Part shown: piece after piece, positions 1 to 8,902 of the stretch | Layout: each line of letters begins with the position of its first letter | How positions within the stretch are numbered: the first letter of the stretch is position 1 | Assembly: GCF_002843305.1 (NCBI RefSeq) | Contig: NZ_PGSG01000028.1 | Location: 42,078 to 106,077 of the forward strand | Direction: 5' to 3' | Length of the DNA stretch: 64,000 nucleotides | Origin: Streptomyces barkulensis | Lineage (GTDB): Bacteria; Actinomycetota; Actinomycetes; Streptomycetales; Streptomycetaceae | Program-made: the position numbers and the translations under genes | The notes under the pieces: model-generated | What the model was told of the DNA's origin: nothing | Databases searched by the model: none | What the model saw: the letters and a program-made list of their open reading frames with translations, nothing else

Positions 1-3000
1 AGCAGCGCCCGGCGGTGCGCCTCGGGCAGGGCCGGGGAGGCGGCGCGGTAGGCGAGCGGACGCAGCATGTCCAGCACGGGCAGCCACACCACGCCGTCGC
101 CCGGGACGGTGAGGTCCTCACTGCGCCACCCGCCGGCGGACCCGGCGAGCCGGGCGGACTCGGGCAGGGGCCTGCCGTCGGCGGGCTCGCCGGACAGGAC
201 GCGGTTCACGGTGCGTATCTGGCGCAGCGCGCTCCAGGACTGCCCGCCGCCCCACCAGCCGTACAGCGTGACGAGACCCATGACCGCCTCGCGCAGCGTT
301 TGGTCGTCGCCGTCCTCGGGGCTGTAGTCGGCGAACAAGCCCTCGGCGCGTCTGCGCTCCGCCCCGGTCGGCTCCGCCGGGGGCGACACGAAGGCGGCGA
401 CGGCCCCCGCCAGGCGCAGCGCCGCGTGTACGTGGCCGGCGACGCCGGCGAGCAGGCGGGGCTCGGTGAGGGAGGGCAGAAGGCGGGAGACGACCTTCCG
501 CAGCACCTCGTCGGAGGTCGGACCGGCGGGTTCGCCCGCACCGGCCCCCGCACCGGTCCCCGCGGTGCTCCGCGGCCCGGCCCGCCGGCCGCCGGCCGCC
601 TTCACCGGTACGGCCGCCGCCCTGAACGCCGCCTTGATCTTCGCCTCCCGCTCCGCCAGCGCCCGGGCACCGGCGCGCAGCAGCTCACCGGCCTGCTCGT
701 CGCTCAGCGCCCGCAGGACCGCCGAGGAGCCTTCGTCGCGGGGCCGCAGCGCGTGCCAGAAGTCGACCGGCGGGACCAGCCGCGTGCCGGCGGCGGACTC
801 GCCGCCCCGCTCCAGCGGCGTCACCCGGCCCGACTCCCACACGCCGCCGTTGTCACCGCCGGCGTACAGGGCTATGTGACGGTACTGGGCGACCAGGACG
901 GGCTCGGCGCCGCCGGGCAGCCGCAGCGCGCCGAGCGGAACGCCCGGCGTCCGGCCGCCCGCCGCCGGCAGGGTGACGGTCCGGCCGTCCGGCGTACCGG
1001 CGGTGGTGCGGGCCCGGTCGCCCTCGCCCTCGGTGCGCACCCAGCGGCCCAGGACCGTGCCGTCGGTGCCCAGCGGGCTGTGCTCCAGACCGGGCTGGAG
1101 GGGCAGCACCGCGCAGTGCCCCTGGAGCAGGGTGGCGCCCTCGCTGATGCCGGACCGCAGGAACGCGGGCAGCGAGGCGCGCCCGTGGGTGCCGGTGACC
1201 GGGTCGTACTCGAGCCACACCTGCTGCCGTCCCTGCCGCCCCTGGCGCCAGTGGGAGGTGCCGTCCCCCAGTACGGGGCGGCCGGGCGGCAGGACCGTGT
1301 CGCCGGCGTGCAGGGCGCGCCCGCCGGTGGCGCGGCCGCCGCCCGGCAGGGGGATGGAGGTCTCGCCCGTGTCGTCGTCGTACCAGTGCGGGAGCCTCTC
1401 GCCGCCGAGCGGGAACACCTCGGTGGGGCGGGCCGACCAGTAGCCGTGCTGCTTGCCGTCCTGCCGCCATATCACCAGCAGTTCGCCGTCGGTGTAGCGG
1501 AACGACGGGCGGCTCCAGCGGTCGGGCTCCACCGGAAGCCGCAGATCGTGCTCCAGCAGGATGTCCTCGGGGCCCACGACGATCGCCTTGTGCCGGCGGG
1601 AGAGGATCAGCGCCGGCCAGGCCTCGTGGACGGTGAGCGTGTCGTCGCGGTCGCGCCCGGTCCGTGTCTGCTCGTCCAGGCGCCGCAGCGCCTCCTCCAG
1701 GGCGGGCCAGCCCAGTTCGTCCAGAATGCCGGCGCGCAGGGTGCGGCCCAGCAGCGGTGCGGCGTCGAACGCGGCGGCCCCGGCGACGGCCCGCGGGCCG
1801 ACTCGGGTGGCGACCGCCTGGAACGGGCGCAGCCGTTCCAGTGCCGCGCGTGCGGCGGGCAGGCCGGCCGCGGCGGCCAGTTCCCCGGCCGCGTCGTCCA
1901 GCCACTCGCGCAGCACGTCGGCGAGTACGGGGTGCCCGGCCAGCTCCTCCATCAGCCCGCCGCCGAGGCGGTGGCCGCTCAGATTCCCCACGGAGTGGTA
2001 CAGCAGGCGCCGGCAGCGCGGGTCGGCCGCGACGGCCGTCAGGTCCCGCCGCCCGGTCCGGGTGTCCCGCAGCCACCGGTCGACCGGGAGGAGGACGCCC
2101 TTGCGGGCCTCCGGCAGCGTCAGCGGTACGCCCCGCGCCACGCACAGGTCCAGCAGGTCGAGGTCGGCGGCGGCGTTCCAGCGGCCCGTGAAGAGGTCCA
2201 CGGGGCGGCCCTGGGCTCGCAGGCGCGGTGCCATGCGCTCCACGAGGGCGAGGGTGGCCGGTGAGCGGCCGCCGACGGACGAGCCGCGCTTGCGGTGCAG
2301 CGCCCAGCGGCTGAGCCAGTCCGCCGTGTCGACCCCGCCCGTGCCGGCCTCGTCCGCGTCGCCCCCGCCCGCGTCGGCCTCCGCTCCGTCCGCCCCGGCC
2401 TCGCCCGTCAGCAGCCGGTCGGCGCCGGCCTCGGCGAGCAGCGTCAGCCAGAACTCGTCGTCCTCGGCGGAGCGGCCCAGCCCGGCCGGCATGATCTCCA
2501 GCAGCCGGCCCCGTACGGCGGGCCGCTGCCCGGCCAGGGTGGCCAGCGTGGCCCGGTAGGCGTTCCAGAAGGACGCGGGGGCCCGTACCGCCGCGGGCGA
2601 CGCGAGCAGATCCCCCACCAGAGCGCACTCCTCGGCGACCTGGTCCAGCCCCGCCGCCCTGATCAGACGGCGCGCGTCCTGCGGCAGGGAGGCGTACGGC
2701 GGCATGCCCGCCGCGCAGCGCTCCACGGTCAGCTGCCGGAACTGCGTCCACGCCTCGGCCGGGGTCAGCCGCGCCGCGAGGGCCTTCACATGCTCCTTGA
2801 GCGCCTTGACCGTCAGAGCCCCGGCGAAGGCGAACTCCAGAAACACCGCCCGCTGCCGCTCCTCGTCCACGGGCAGCGCGTGCACCCGCTCCGCCTCGCG
2901 GGCCTTGCCGAAGAAGGCCGCCGCGTAGGTGGTGTTCTCGTGCCGGAGGAAGACGCGGGCGGCCTGCTCGTAGAAGGTGGGCAGGAAGTGCGGCACGGCC

Positions 3001-3446
3001 CGGCCGAGCCGCTCGCCGAGCTCCTCGAAGCCCTCCTTCGCCGCACCGGGGCGGGACTTGGCCTGCCGGGCGAGCCGCTCGACGTCCCTGACCAGCGCCA
3101 GTGCGTGGTGGCCGTTCGCCGGGTCGTTGACCAGTGCCCACGCGGGGAAACCCAGGGTCTCCCTGCGCACCTGCCCGACCTCGGGGGTCTCCGGTTCCCG
3201 GACCAGCCCGAGGAAGTCCAGGGCGAGATCCTCGGCCTCGCCGAGCGTGCCCGGCACCAGCCTCACGATCCTGCGCTCGTCCAGCGCGGGATGGGTGTAG
3301 GCGCGGACGGTGAGGACGTCGGCGTCCTCCCGGTCCGTGGTGCCCACCGGCAGCACGGCGCCGGCCTCCAGCAGCGCGGCGCAGGTGGCCTCGTCGTAGA
3401 TGGCGCCTTCGTATGCGCCGTATGCGGTGCCGTCGTACGCCGTCAT
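1..3446 (-). CDS. Large uncharacterised protein, C-terminus beyond window (partial)
   Basis: About 1,148 codons are open from an ATG at 3446 to the left edge with no stop; the C-terminus is outside the window. The product begins MTAYDGTAYGAYEGAIYDE, is soluble-looking and shows no signal peptide or membrane segment. An acidic, Gly/Ala-rich low-complexity linker lies near residues 350-385, and a second Gly/Ala/Pro linker near 955-980. I recognise no catalytic motif. Its ATG overlaps the stop of the upstream gene (ATGA), so the two are translationally coupled and probably work together. From memory, Streptomyces carries very long partners of DUF4132 proteins in operons that also contain MoxR-type ATPases and VWA/SWIM proteins. 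That link is recollection and inference, not seen here. Strong third-position GC in this frame marks it as the real gene, against long antisense frames. Confidence 0.75.
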   Translation of the reverse strand, partial: MTAYDGTAYGAYEGAIYDEATCAALLEAGAVLPVGTTDREDADVLTVRAYTHPALDERRIVRLVPGTLGEAEDLALDFLGLVREPETPEVGQVRRETLGFPAWALVNDPANGHHALALVRDVERLARQAKSRPGAAKEGFEELGERLGRAVPHFLPTFYEQAARVFLRHENTTYAAAFFGKAREAERVHALPVDEERQRAVFLEFAFAGALTVKALKEHVKALAARLTPAEAWTQFRQLTVERCAAGMPPYASLPQDARRLIRAAGLDQVAEECALVGDLLASPAAVRAPASFWNAYRATLATLAGQRPAVRGRLLEIMPAGLGRSAEDDEFWLTLLAEAGADRLLTGEAGADGAEADAGGGDADEAGTGGVDTADWLSRWALHRKRGSSVGGRSPATLALVERMAPRLRAQGRPVDLFTGRWNAAADLDLLDLCVARGVPLTLPEARKGVLLPVDRWLRDTRTGRRDLTAVAADPRCRRLLYHSVGNLSGHRLGGGLMEELAGHPVLADVLREWLDDAAGELAAAAGLPAARAALERLRPFQAVATRVGPRAVAGAAAFDAAPLLGRTLRAGILDELGWPALEEALRRLDEQTRTGRDRDDTLTVHEAWPALILSRRHKAIVVGPEDILLEHDLRLPVEPDRWSRPSFRYTDGELLVIWRQDGKQHGYWSARPTEVFPLGGERLPHWYDDDTGETSIPLPGGGRATGGRALHAGDTVLPPGRPVLGDGTSHWRQGRQGRQQVWLEYDPVTGTHGRASLPAFLRSGISEGATLLQGHCAVLPLQPGLEHSPLGTDGTVLGRWVRTEGEGDRARTTAGTPDGRTVTLPAAGGRTPGVPLGALRLPGGAEPVLVAQYRHIALYAGGDNGGVWESGRVTPLERGGESAAGTRLVPPVDFWHALRPRDEGSSAVLRALSDEQAGELLRAGARALAEREAKIKAAFRAAAVPVKAAGGRRAGPRSTAGTGAGAGAGEPAGPTSDEVLRKVVSRLLPSLTEPRLLAGVAGHVHAALRLAGAVAAFVSPPAEPTGAERRRAEGLFADYSPEDGDDQTLREAVMGLVTLYGWWGGGQSWSALRQIRTVNRVLSGEPADGRPLPESARLAGSAGGWRSEDLTVPGDGVVWLPVLDMLRPLAYRAASPALPEAHRRAL

Positions 3447-4297
3447 GCCGCACGCTCCTCGTCCTCGATGTCGCGCCCGGCGTACAGCGCGGCCGCCATA
3501 CGCATGCCCTCCGACCAGGCCACCGGCCCGACCTGACCCAGCCTCAGCACCCGGCCGGCCGGGTCGGTGAAGACCAGGGAGCCGGTCTCCGTCTCCTCGT
3601 AGCCGTCGTAGTCGCCGATCCACACCCGGGCCTCGACACCGCGGCCGCCCTCCAGCACGGAGCACACCGCGTGGCCGCCGCGCACGCGGTAGCCCAGCTG
3701 GGCGGCCCGCCCGTGCAGGAACCTCAGCTCCTTGAAGGTGCCGCCCGCGTAGTCCTCGACGGAAGTCGCCTCGGCGTCCGTCGCCGCGGGCCTGCGCCAC
3801 ACCTCCCGGAAGAGCTGTTGGGCACGCTGCTCGACGCCCAGCTCGACGGCGAACTCGCGCAACTCCTCCAGCTCCTCCAGCAGCACCGGGTGCGGCAGGC
3901 GGACCAGGCCGGGGGTGAGACGGACGGTGTCGCCGTCGAGGTCGACCACACCGAGGCCGCGCTCGGGATCGGCGTCCCGCAGGAACCCGGCCACCTCCCC
4001 GTCCGCCCCCGTGACCACCATGTCGCGCAGAGCGGCCTGCCAGGCCGGATCCGGCCACACCCGTGCCAGGACCGCGAACGGCACCGGCAGCGAGCGCACC
4101 ATCCACCGCTCCACATCGGCCAGGCACTGCCGCTCGTGCCGCTCCAGCCACTCGGCGAGCTGACGCAGTCCCACCACCGCCGGATCGTCGGCGATCTTCG
4201 GCGGTACGGACTTCAGCCGCCGTCCGGCCGCGTTGCGGCACACCACCTTTCCGTCGTCGAGGGCGACCTCGTAGCCGCCGGCCGACACCCACCCCAT
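3443..4297 (-). CDS. DUF4132-like protein
   Basis: 284 residues, starting MGWVSAGGYEVALDDGK. The C-terminal half (about 185-284) has the pattern I associate with the DUF4132/MolR C-terminal domain: a conserved F-K-E-L stretch, a G-Y-R-V-R-G-G turn, then beta strands such as ARVWIGDYDGYEE and GSLVFTDPAGRVL. The N-terminal part has helices around repeated R-H-E and L-E-E-L segments. No signal peptide or membrane segment. The stop overlaps the next gene's ATG by 4 bp. Function is unknown; DUF4132 proteins are often linked to MoxR/VWA operons. The family call is from pattern memory only, so moderate. The start at 4297 is the first ATG of the open frame that gives coding-like composition; the frame upstream of it runs antisense through the glycosyltransferase and is not real. 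Confidence 0.65.
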   Translation of the reverse strand: MGWVSAGGYEVALDDGKVVCRNAAGRRLKSVPPKIADDPAVVGLRQLAEWLERHERQCLADVERWMVRSLPVPFAVLARVWPDPAWQAALRDMVVTGADGEVAGFLRDADPERGLGVVDLDGDTVRLTPGLVRLPHPVLLEELEELREFAVELGVEQRAQQLFREVWRRPAATDAEATSVEDYAGGTFKELRFLHGRAAQLGYRVRGGHAVCSVLEGGRGVEARVWIGDYDGYEETETGSLVFTDPAGRVLRLGQVGPVAWSEGMRMAAALYAGRDIEDEERAA

Positions 4298-4401
4298 ACG
4301 TGCCTCCCCGCACCCGCAGTGATCAAGTGACGGGAACTGTAGGGCAGGCCTCTGACACCGGCGCCGACGAGCGGGCCCGGCCGGGTGCGGGCGAAGCGGC
4401 G

Positions 4402-4437
4402 GGGGTGACGGGCGGTGAGGTTTTGCGCCGTCACCCC
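4402..4437. terminator. Hairpin downstream of glycosyltransferase gene
   Basis: A 10-bp inverted repeat (ggggtgacgg / ccgtcacccc) with a 16-nt loop lies just after the stop of the minus-strand glycosyltransferase gene, a plausible rho-independent-like terminator for it. It has no clear U-tract, as is usual in Streptomyces. Confidence 0.4.
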
Positions 4438-4455
4438 TGCCGCCGTACGCGCAGG

Positions 4456-5631
4456 TCAGGCCAGCGTCTCCTCGATGAGGCCGACGGCGCGCCGGGTGCC
4501 GCCCTCGGCCCGTGCGGCGGCGCTCAGCAGCGCCGAGCGGCGGGCGACCTCCGGGTCGGTTACCAGCTCCTCCAAAGCCGCACGCAAGGCCTCGGCGGTG
4601 GCCTCCGCGGTGTCGATGCGGCGGGCCACGCCCAGTTCCACGAGCCGGTCGGCGTTCATGAACTGGTCGGTGGCCTGCGGTACGGCGATCATCGGGACGC
4701 CCGCCAGCAGCCCCTCGTTGCAGCCGCCCATGCCGGCGTGGGTGACGAAGGCGTCCGCCTGCCCCAGGATCGCCCGCTGCGGAACCCAGGGGTGCACCTC
4801 GATGTTCGACGGGACGGCGCCGAGCTCCCGCGGGTCGGTGTACCCGCCGATCTGGAGGACGGCGTGCCAGCCGGGCAGGTCGCCGAAGGCGGCGACGCAC
4901 CGGCGGTAGAACTCCGCCCGGCGGGTGTACGCCGAGCCCAGGGAGACCAGCAGCACCTTCTCCGCGTCCGCGGGACGGGCCCGGCCCTCCGTGCCCGCGG
5001 ACATCTCGAAACAGGGCCCGACGAAGGTCACCGTGGTGGTGTCGACCCTGTCGGCGTGCGGCTGCATCGCCCGCGGGATCAGCGCCAGGGTGTGCGCGGG
5101 ACGGCCGGGGAAGGCGTCCACGTCGGTGGTGGAAGCCCCGCAGCCGGCGAGCCACTGCGCGAACCTGGCCCGGTAGGCGTCGGCGCCCGGCAGCCCCCAC
5201 AGGTGCGCCGCGACCTCCTGGCCGTAGCCCTCCCAGGCCACGAACGTCGGGGAGAGCTGCATGAGGGGCCGGCCCTGAGATTCGGCGAGGGCGCGCGCGG
5301 CGTAGGCGCCGATGTCGTACAGGTACAGGTCCGCCGGGTCGCGGTCGTAGGCGGCGCGCAACCGGGGGAGCGCCTGTACGGCGTCGTCGAGGAAGAGGCC
5401 CATCGCGGCGATGGGGTCCTCGGGCCAGTCGTTGTCGGCGACCGGCAGCCCGGACGCGCAGGGGAGGAGTTCGGCGCCGGTGGGCTCGATCAGGCCGGCC
5501 ACCGCCGGATCGTTGGCGTAGGTCACGCGGTGGCCGCGGGCCACCAGCTCGCTGATGATCGCCAGGCTGGGCAGGACATGGCTGACGGCGGGGATGCCGA
5601 CCATCGCGATATGGGCACGGCGACGGGACAT
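4456..5631 (-). CDS. Macrolide-family (MGT) UDP-glycosyltransferase
   Basis: 391 residues, the usual length of GT1-family bacterial macrolide glycosyltransferases (OleD/OleI, MgtA type). These transfer a sugar from a UDP-sugar to a hydroxyl of a small molecule, often inactivating a macrolide. The N-terminal Rossmann half starts IAMVGIPAVSHVLPSLAI. The C-terminal donor-binding signature is clear: HPWVPQRAIL, then HAGMGGCNEGLLAGVP and PQATDQFMNADRL, near residues 275-330. The protein is cytoplasmic and has no signal peptide. It is a single gene flanked by a kinase-fold gene upstream on the same strand (205 bp gap), so it may have its own promoter. The acceptor cannot be read from sequence; self-resistance or xenobiotic inactivation is a guess. 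Confidence 0.88.
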   Translation of the reverse strand: MSRRRAHIAMVGIPAVSHVLPSLAIISELVARGHRVTYANDPAVAGLIEPTGAELLPCASGLPVADNDWPEDPIAAMGLFLDDAVQALPRLRAAYDRDPADLYLYDIGAYAARALAESQGRPLMQLSPTFVAWEGYGQEVAAHLWGLPGADAYRARFAQWLAGCGASTTDVDAFPGRPAHTLALIPRAMQPHADRVDTTTVTFVGPCFEMSAGTEGRARPADAEKVLLVSLGSAYTRRAEFYRRCVAAFGDLPGWHAVLQIGGYTDPRELGAVPSNIEVHPWVPQRAILGQADAFVTHAGMGGCNEGLLAGVPMIAVPQATDQFMNADRLVELGVARRIDTAEATAEALRAALEELVTDPEVARRSALLSAAARAEGGTRRAVGLIEETLA

Positions 5632-5836
5632 GGGTGATCACTCACTTCGGGTCTACGGCGAACGGGGACACCGCAGGCCCGCGCGCCGGCCTGTCCGGAA
5701 ACCTCGGACACCGGTGCGCACACGGGCATGCGGGCGGGGAGGCGGGGCGCCGCCCCGGCCGTGTCAGCCGTAGAACTGAAGGAAGGAGAACACGCCCGCG
5801 ACCCTAGACCCCCGCCGGGCTCCGGCGCATCCCGAA

Positions 5837-6958
5837 TTACCGCCGGCCGCCGCCCGGCGTGTGCCGTCGTCCGGCGGACGGGATGCCCGGCCCGCCGGCC
5901 CGCCGGAGCTCCTCCAGCGGATACCGGGTCCGTCTGCTCCCGTACCGGAACTCGCGGTTGAAGTCCGACATCACGGCGGCGACCGGCGCGTGCCGGGTGA
6001 TGGCCGCCGCGGCCTCCTCCGGGACTCCCGTGGGGCGTCTGCCCCCGGCGTAGGCGCGCACCAGCGCGTGGCGGCCGTCGCGGTCCTCGATCCGGTATCC
6101 GAGCAAAGCGGTGACCAGCCAGTTCACCAGATATGTGGCGGTGTAACAGCGGTCGTAGGTCTGATGCCGTTCGAAGAAGTCGGCCTCTTCCCGGGACAGT
6201 TCGAACCGGGAGGAGAGCGCGAGGCCGTAGTCCGCGAAGTAGAGACGCCGGCCGTCGGTCAGGATGTTCTCGAAGTGCGCGTCGAAGTGGACGAGCCCGC
6301 GGCCGGCCATGAAGGAGGTGCCGGCCGCCAGTTCCCTCTCGACCATGGCGCAGGCCCGGTTCGCGGCCTCGTCCCCGGCGGCCACCCGCTCGCCCAGCCA
6401 CTGGTGCAGGTTCCGCGGGATGTACTCCAGGAACACCACGACGCTCGCCGAGGACCGCCGGAGGGCCTCGATCCGGCGGCGCACCTGCGGTCGGCCGCCC
6501 CAGTAGGCCACGGCCCGTTCCACGTCGGCCAGTTCCGCGGGCAGCGGCGCCGAGTCCGGCAGCACCCTCCAGTGGTACATCAGGGGAAAGCCCTCGTACT
6601 CCCCGGTGAGCACCCAGTCGGTCGTCATGGCGTGCACGGCGAGTTCCCGCCAGGCTCCGAACCCCGGCCCGCCGATGGCGCCGATGCCGTACTGGCAGAA
6701 GACGGGCAGGTCGAACAGGTTCGCCGTGGAGCGGAAGTGCGCGGCTTCCCTCTCCGGGTCGGTGAGGGGCACCCGTTTGACGAATACCGGGATTCCGGCG
6801 ACCTCCAGCAGGGACGACTTTCCGCCGATGCCGGAGCCGAGCGGCACGGCCGTGTCCACCAGCCGGTGCAGTTCACGGTCGCCGAGCCGGGCCAGGGCCG
6901 TGGAGACGGCGCCGTGGGCGGCCGACCGCGCACCGCGTGACATGTCGGGGTGCTCCAC
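5837..6958 (-). CDS. Protein kinase-fold (APH/Ser-Thr kinase-like) protein
   Basis: 373 residues. The kinase-fold landmarks are a glycine loop near LGSGIGGKSSLLEV, a V-F-V-K lysine strand at about residue 60, the catalytic loop HFDAHFENILTDG (H-x-D-x4-N) and a metal-binding F-A-D-Y-G in place of DFG. It should bind ATP and phosphorylate a protein or small molecule; which one is not visible. The start chosen is GTG at 6958, with a good GGAGG ribosome site 5 nt upstream; an in-frame ATG at 6943 is the alternative. No membrane segment or extracellular domain, unlike PknB-type receptors. Similar genes are often database-labelled serine/threonine phosphatase or kinase. The C-terminal 20 residues are Arg/Gly/Pro rich. 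Confidence 0.65.
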   Translation of the reverse strand: MEHPDMSRGARSAAHGAVSTALARLGDRELHRLVDTAVPLGSGIGGKSSLLEVAGIPVFVKRVPLTDPEREAAHFRSTANLFDLPVFCQYGIGAIGGPGFGAWRELAVHAMTTDWVLTGEYEGFPLMYHWRVLPDSAPLPAELADVERAVAYWGGRPQVRRRIEALRRSSASVVVFLEYIPRNLHQWLGERVAAGDEAANRACAMVERELAAGTSFMAGRGLVHFDAHFENILTDGRRLYFADYGLALSSRFELSREEADFFERHQTYDRCYTATYLVNWLVTALLGYRIEDRDGRHALVRAYAGGRRPTGVPEEAAAAITRHAPVAAVMSDFNREFRYGSRRTRYPLEELRRAGGPGIPSAGRRHTPGGGRR

Positions 6959-7165
6959 CGCTGCCTCCGTCCGGGCGCCCGGCGCCGGCCGCCGGTCTCG
7001 ATTCCGCGACGGCCACTCTACGCATGGTGACCGGGTCGCGTCCGGGCCCTTCCGGACCGCCGTGTCCGGCCGGGGACCAGGGCGGTCCAGCCGGGGACGG
7101 TGGCCCGCCCGCCGTCCGGTTCCGCGGGGGTGACGGGGTGCGGTGCGGGGCCACCTCCCTGCTAT

Positions 7166-7181
7166 GGTGGTCTATACCACT
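7166..7181. promoter_or_regulatory. DasR-responsive element (dre) upstream of nagB
   Basis: ggtggtctataccact matches the DasR operator consensus A(G/C)TGGTCTAGACCA(G/C)T closely, with both half sites TGGTCTA/TACCA intact. It ends 30 bp before the nagB GTG start. DasR is the GntR-family repressor of GlcNAc metabolism in Streptomyces, and nagB is a known DasR target, released by glucosamine-6-phosphate. Confidence 0.85.
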
Positions 7182-7211
7182 GGTGTTCACTCTTGGATCG
7201 GCAGGCCCAGC

Positions 7212-7997
7212 GTGGAAGTTGTCATCGTTCCGGACGCCGACGCAGGCGGGGAGATCATCGCCGAGGCCGTGGCCGGCCTCCTGAGGCGCAAGCCCGAAGC
7301 GCTGCTCGGTGTGGCCACGGGCTCGACACCGCTGCCCGTCTACCGGGCGCTGGCCGCCAGGGCCGCCGCGGGTGATGTGGACGTCTCGCGCGCCCGGATC
7401 TGCCAGCTCGACGAGTACGTCGGCCTGCCCTCCGGGCACCCCGAGTCCTACCGCTCGGTGGTACTGCGCGAGGTGGTGGAGCCGCTCGGGCTGGACGAGG
7501 CGTCCTTCATGGGGCCCGACGGCTCGGCGGGGGACATCCCGGCGGCCTGCGAGAAGTACGAGAGGGAGCTGGCCGAGGCCGGCGGTGTGGACCTCCAGCT
7601 GCTCGGCATCGGCACCGACGGGCACATAGGCTTCAACGAGCCGTGTTCCTCGCTGGCCTCCCGCACCCGTATCAAGACGCTCACCCGGCAGACCCGCGCC
7701 GACAACGCCCGTTTCTTCGGCGGCGACATCGACCAGGTGCCGCACCACGTCATCACCCAGGGCATCGGCACCATCCTGGAAGCCCGTCATCTGGTGCTGC
7801 TCGCCACCGGCGAGAACAAGGCGGAGGCCGTCGCGCAGACCGTCGAGGGGCCGCTGTCCGCGATGGTCCCGGCCTCCGCGCTGCAGACACATCCCCACGC
7901 CACGGTCGTGGTGGACGAGGCGGCCGCGTCCGGGCTGAAGCTCGCGGACTACTTCCGTGCCACCTACGAGGCCAAGCCGCACTGGCAGGGACTCTGA
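7212..7997 (+). CDS. nagB: Glucosamine-6-phosphate deaminase
   Basis: 261 residues, the standard NagB length. It converts glucosamine-6-phosphate to fructose-6-phosphate and ammonia, the last step shared by GlcNAc and sialic acid breakdown. Hallmarks seen: ATGSTPLPVY near residue 41 (phosphate loop), CQLDEYVGLP with the proton-transfer Asp, and GIGTDGHIGFNEP with the catalytic Asp/His/Glu set. The GTG start (GTG GAA GTT GTC) gives the expected N-terminus VEVVIVPDADAGGE. A longer frame would translate through the dre operator and is rejected. It stands alone, controlled by the dre site, and is convergent with the nan operon. The two meet over a long perfect palindrome. The product of NanE, once deacetylated, feeds this enzyme; nagA is not in the window. 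Confidence 0.95.
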   Translation: MEVVIVPDADAGGEIIAEAVAGLLRRKPEALLGVATGSTPLPVYRALAARAAAGDVDVSRARICQLDEYVGLPSGHPESYRSVVLREVVEPLGLDEASFMGPDGSAGDIPAACEKYERELAEAGGVDLQLLGIGTDGHIGFNEPCSSLASRTRIKTLTRQTRADNARFFGGDIDQVPHHVITQGIGTILEARHLVLLATGENKAEAVAQTVEGPLSAMVPASALQTHPHATVVVDEAAASGLKLADYFRATYEAKPHWQGL

Positions 7998-8012
7998 CGG
8001 CCGTGACCGGTT

Positions 8013-8054
8013 CCGGGCCCCCGGTGCGTCCGCGCGGACGCACCGGGGGCCCGG
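8013..8054. terminator. 42-bp perfect palindrome, bidirectional terminator between nagB and nanE
   Basis: A perfect inverted repeat with 21-bp arms centred between 8033 and 8034 and no unpaired loop beyond the central bases. It sits between the 3' ends of convergent nagB and nanE, so it can end transcripts from both sides. Confidence 0.8.
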
Positions 8055-8161
8055 CGCGTCCCGGAAAGCCGCACGCGGTGCGGCCCCGGCCGGAGGGGAG
8101 GGTCCGGCCGGGGCCTGCGAAGGACCGCCGAAGGCCCGCGCCCGGCGCCCGGAACTTCCGG

Positions 8162-8902
8162 TCAGCCCGCGAGCCCGTCCGCGAAGCGTCTGGTCAGCGC
8201 GGTCGGCGCCGTGATGGCGGTGCCCACGACGACGCTCAGCGCGCCCGCCGCGAGCGCCTCGGCGGCCTGCTCCGGGGTGGCGATACGCCCTTCGGCGACC
8301 ACCGGGGTGTCGACCGAGGCGGCGAGTTCGGCGACGAGCCGCAGGTCCGGCGCGGTCTGCCGGGGTGATCCCGCCACGTAGCCCGACAGGGTGGTCGACA
8401 CCAGGTCGGCTCCCCGCGCGGCCGCTTCCCGCCCCTCGTCCAGGGTCGAGACATCGGCCATGACCAGGGCGCCCGCGCCGTGGACGGCCGCGACGAGTTC
8501 GGCGAAGGTGCTGCCGTCGGGGCGCGGCCGGGCGGTGGCGTCGGCCGCGACGATCGCGGCCCCCGCCTCGGCGACGGCGAGCGCGTGGCGCACGCCCGGG
8601 GTGATGTAGACACCGGTGTCGCCGTCCTTCCACAGCCCGATCACCGGCAGGCCGACGGCCGCGACGGTGGCCGCGACGACCTCCGGTCCGTTGACGCGTA
8701 CGGCCGCGGCGCCGCCGGCCCGCGCCGCGCGGGCCATGCGCACGAGGGTGCCGGTGTGGCGCATCGGGTCGCCGGGCGGCGCCTGGCACGACACGATCAG
8801 GCGGCCCTCGAGGGAGGCGATCAGATCGTGGGGCCGGGACCGGGGATCGGGCTCGGTCCCGGTCTCGGGCTCGGTTCCGGTCTCGGTCTCGGGCGAGGTC
8901 AT
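8162..8902 (-). CDS. nanE: N-acetylmannosamine-6-phosphate 2-epimerase
   Basis: 246 residues. A TIM-barrel enzyme converting ManNAc-6-phosphate to GlcNAc-6-phosphate in sialic acid catabolism. Seen: RLIVSCQAPPGDPMRH at the N-terminal strand (family form L-I-V-S-C-Q-A-x-x-G), GLWKDGDTGVYITP with the catalytic Lys region, ADATARPRPDG, and the phosphate-binding VVAEGRI...SVVVGTAIT end. The N-terminal 22 residues are a Thr/Glu/Pro repeat (E-T-G-T-E-P) that is not part of the fold. The ATG overlaps the nanK stop by 4 bp (ATGA). It is the last gene of the operon. Confidence 0.92.
   Translation of the reverse strand: MTSPETETGTEPETGTEPDPRSRPHDLIASLEGRLIVSCQAPPGDPMRHTGTLVRMARAARAGGAAAVRVNGPEVVAATVAAVGLPVIGLWKDGDTGVYITPGVRHALAVAEAGAAIVAADATARPRPDGSTFAELVAAVHGAGALVMADVSTLDEGREAAARGADLVSTTLSGYVAGSPRQTAPDLRLVAELAASVDTPVVAEGRIATPEQAAEALAAGALSVVVGTAITAPTALTRRFADGLAG

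Noticed and set aside
15..2264. A 749-codon plus-strand frame and an 866-codon minus frame (853-3453) at the left edge
   Set aside because: Both are extremely Arg/Gly/Pro-rich and lack GC3 bias; the third minus frame from 3446 gives a normal protein sequence.
7143..7211. Longer nagB starting at 7143
   Set aside because: It would translate through the DasR operator and add residues not found in NagB proteins; the GTG at 7212 gives the family N-terminus and length.
8013..8054. The 42-bp palindrome as a mobile-element end or regulator site
   Set aside because: Its place between convergent gene ends and lack of flanking repeats fit a bidirectional terminator better.
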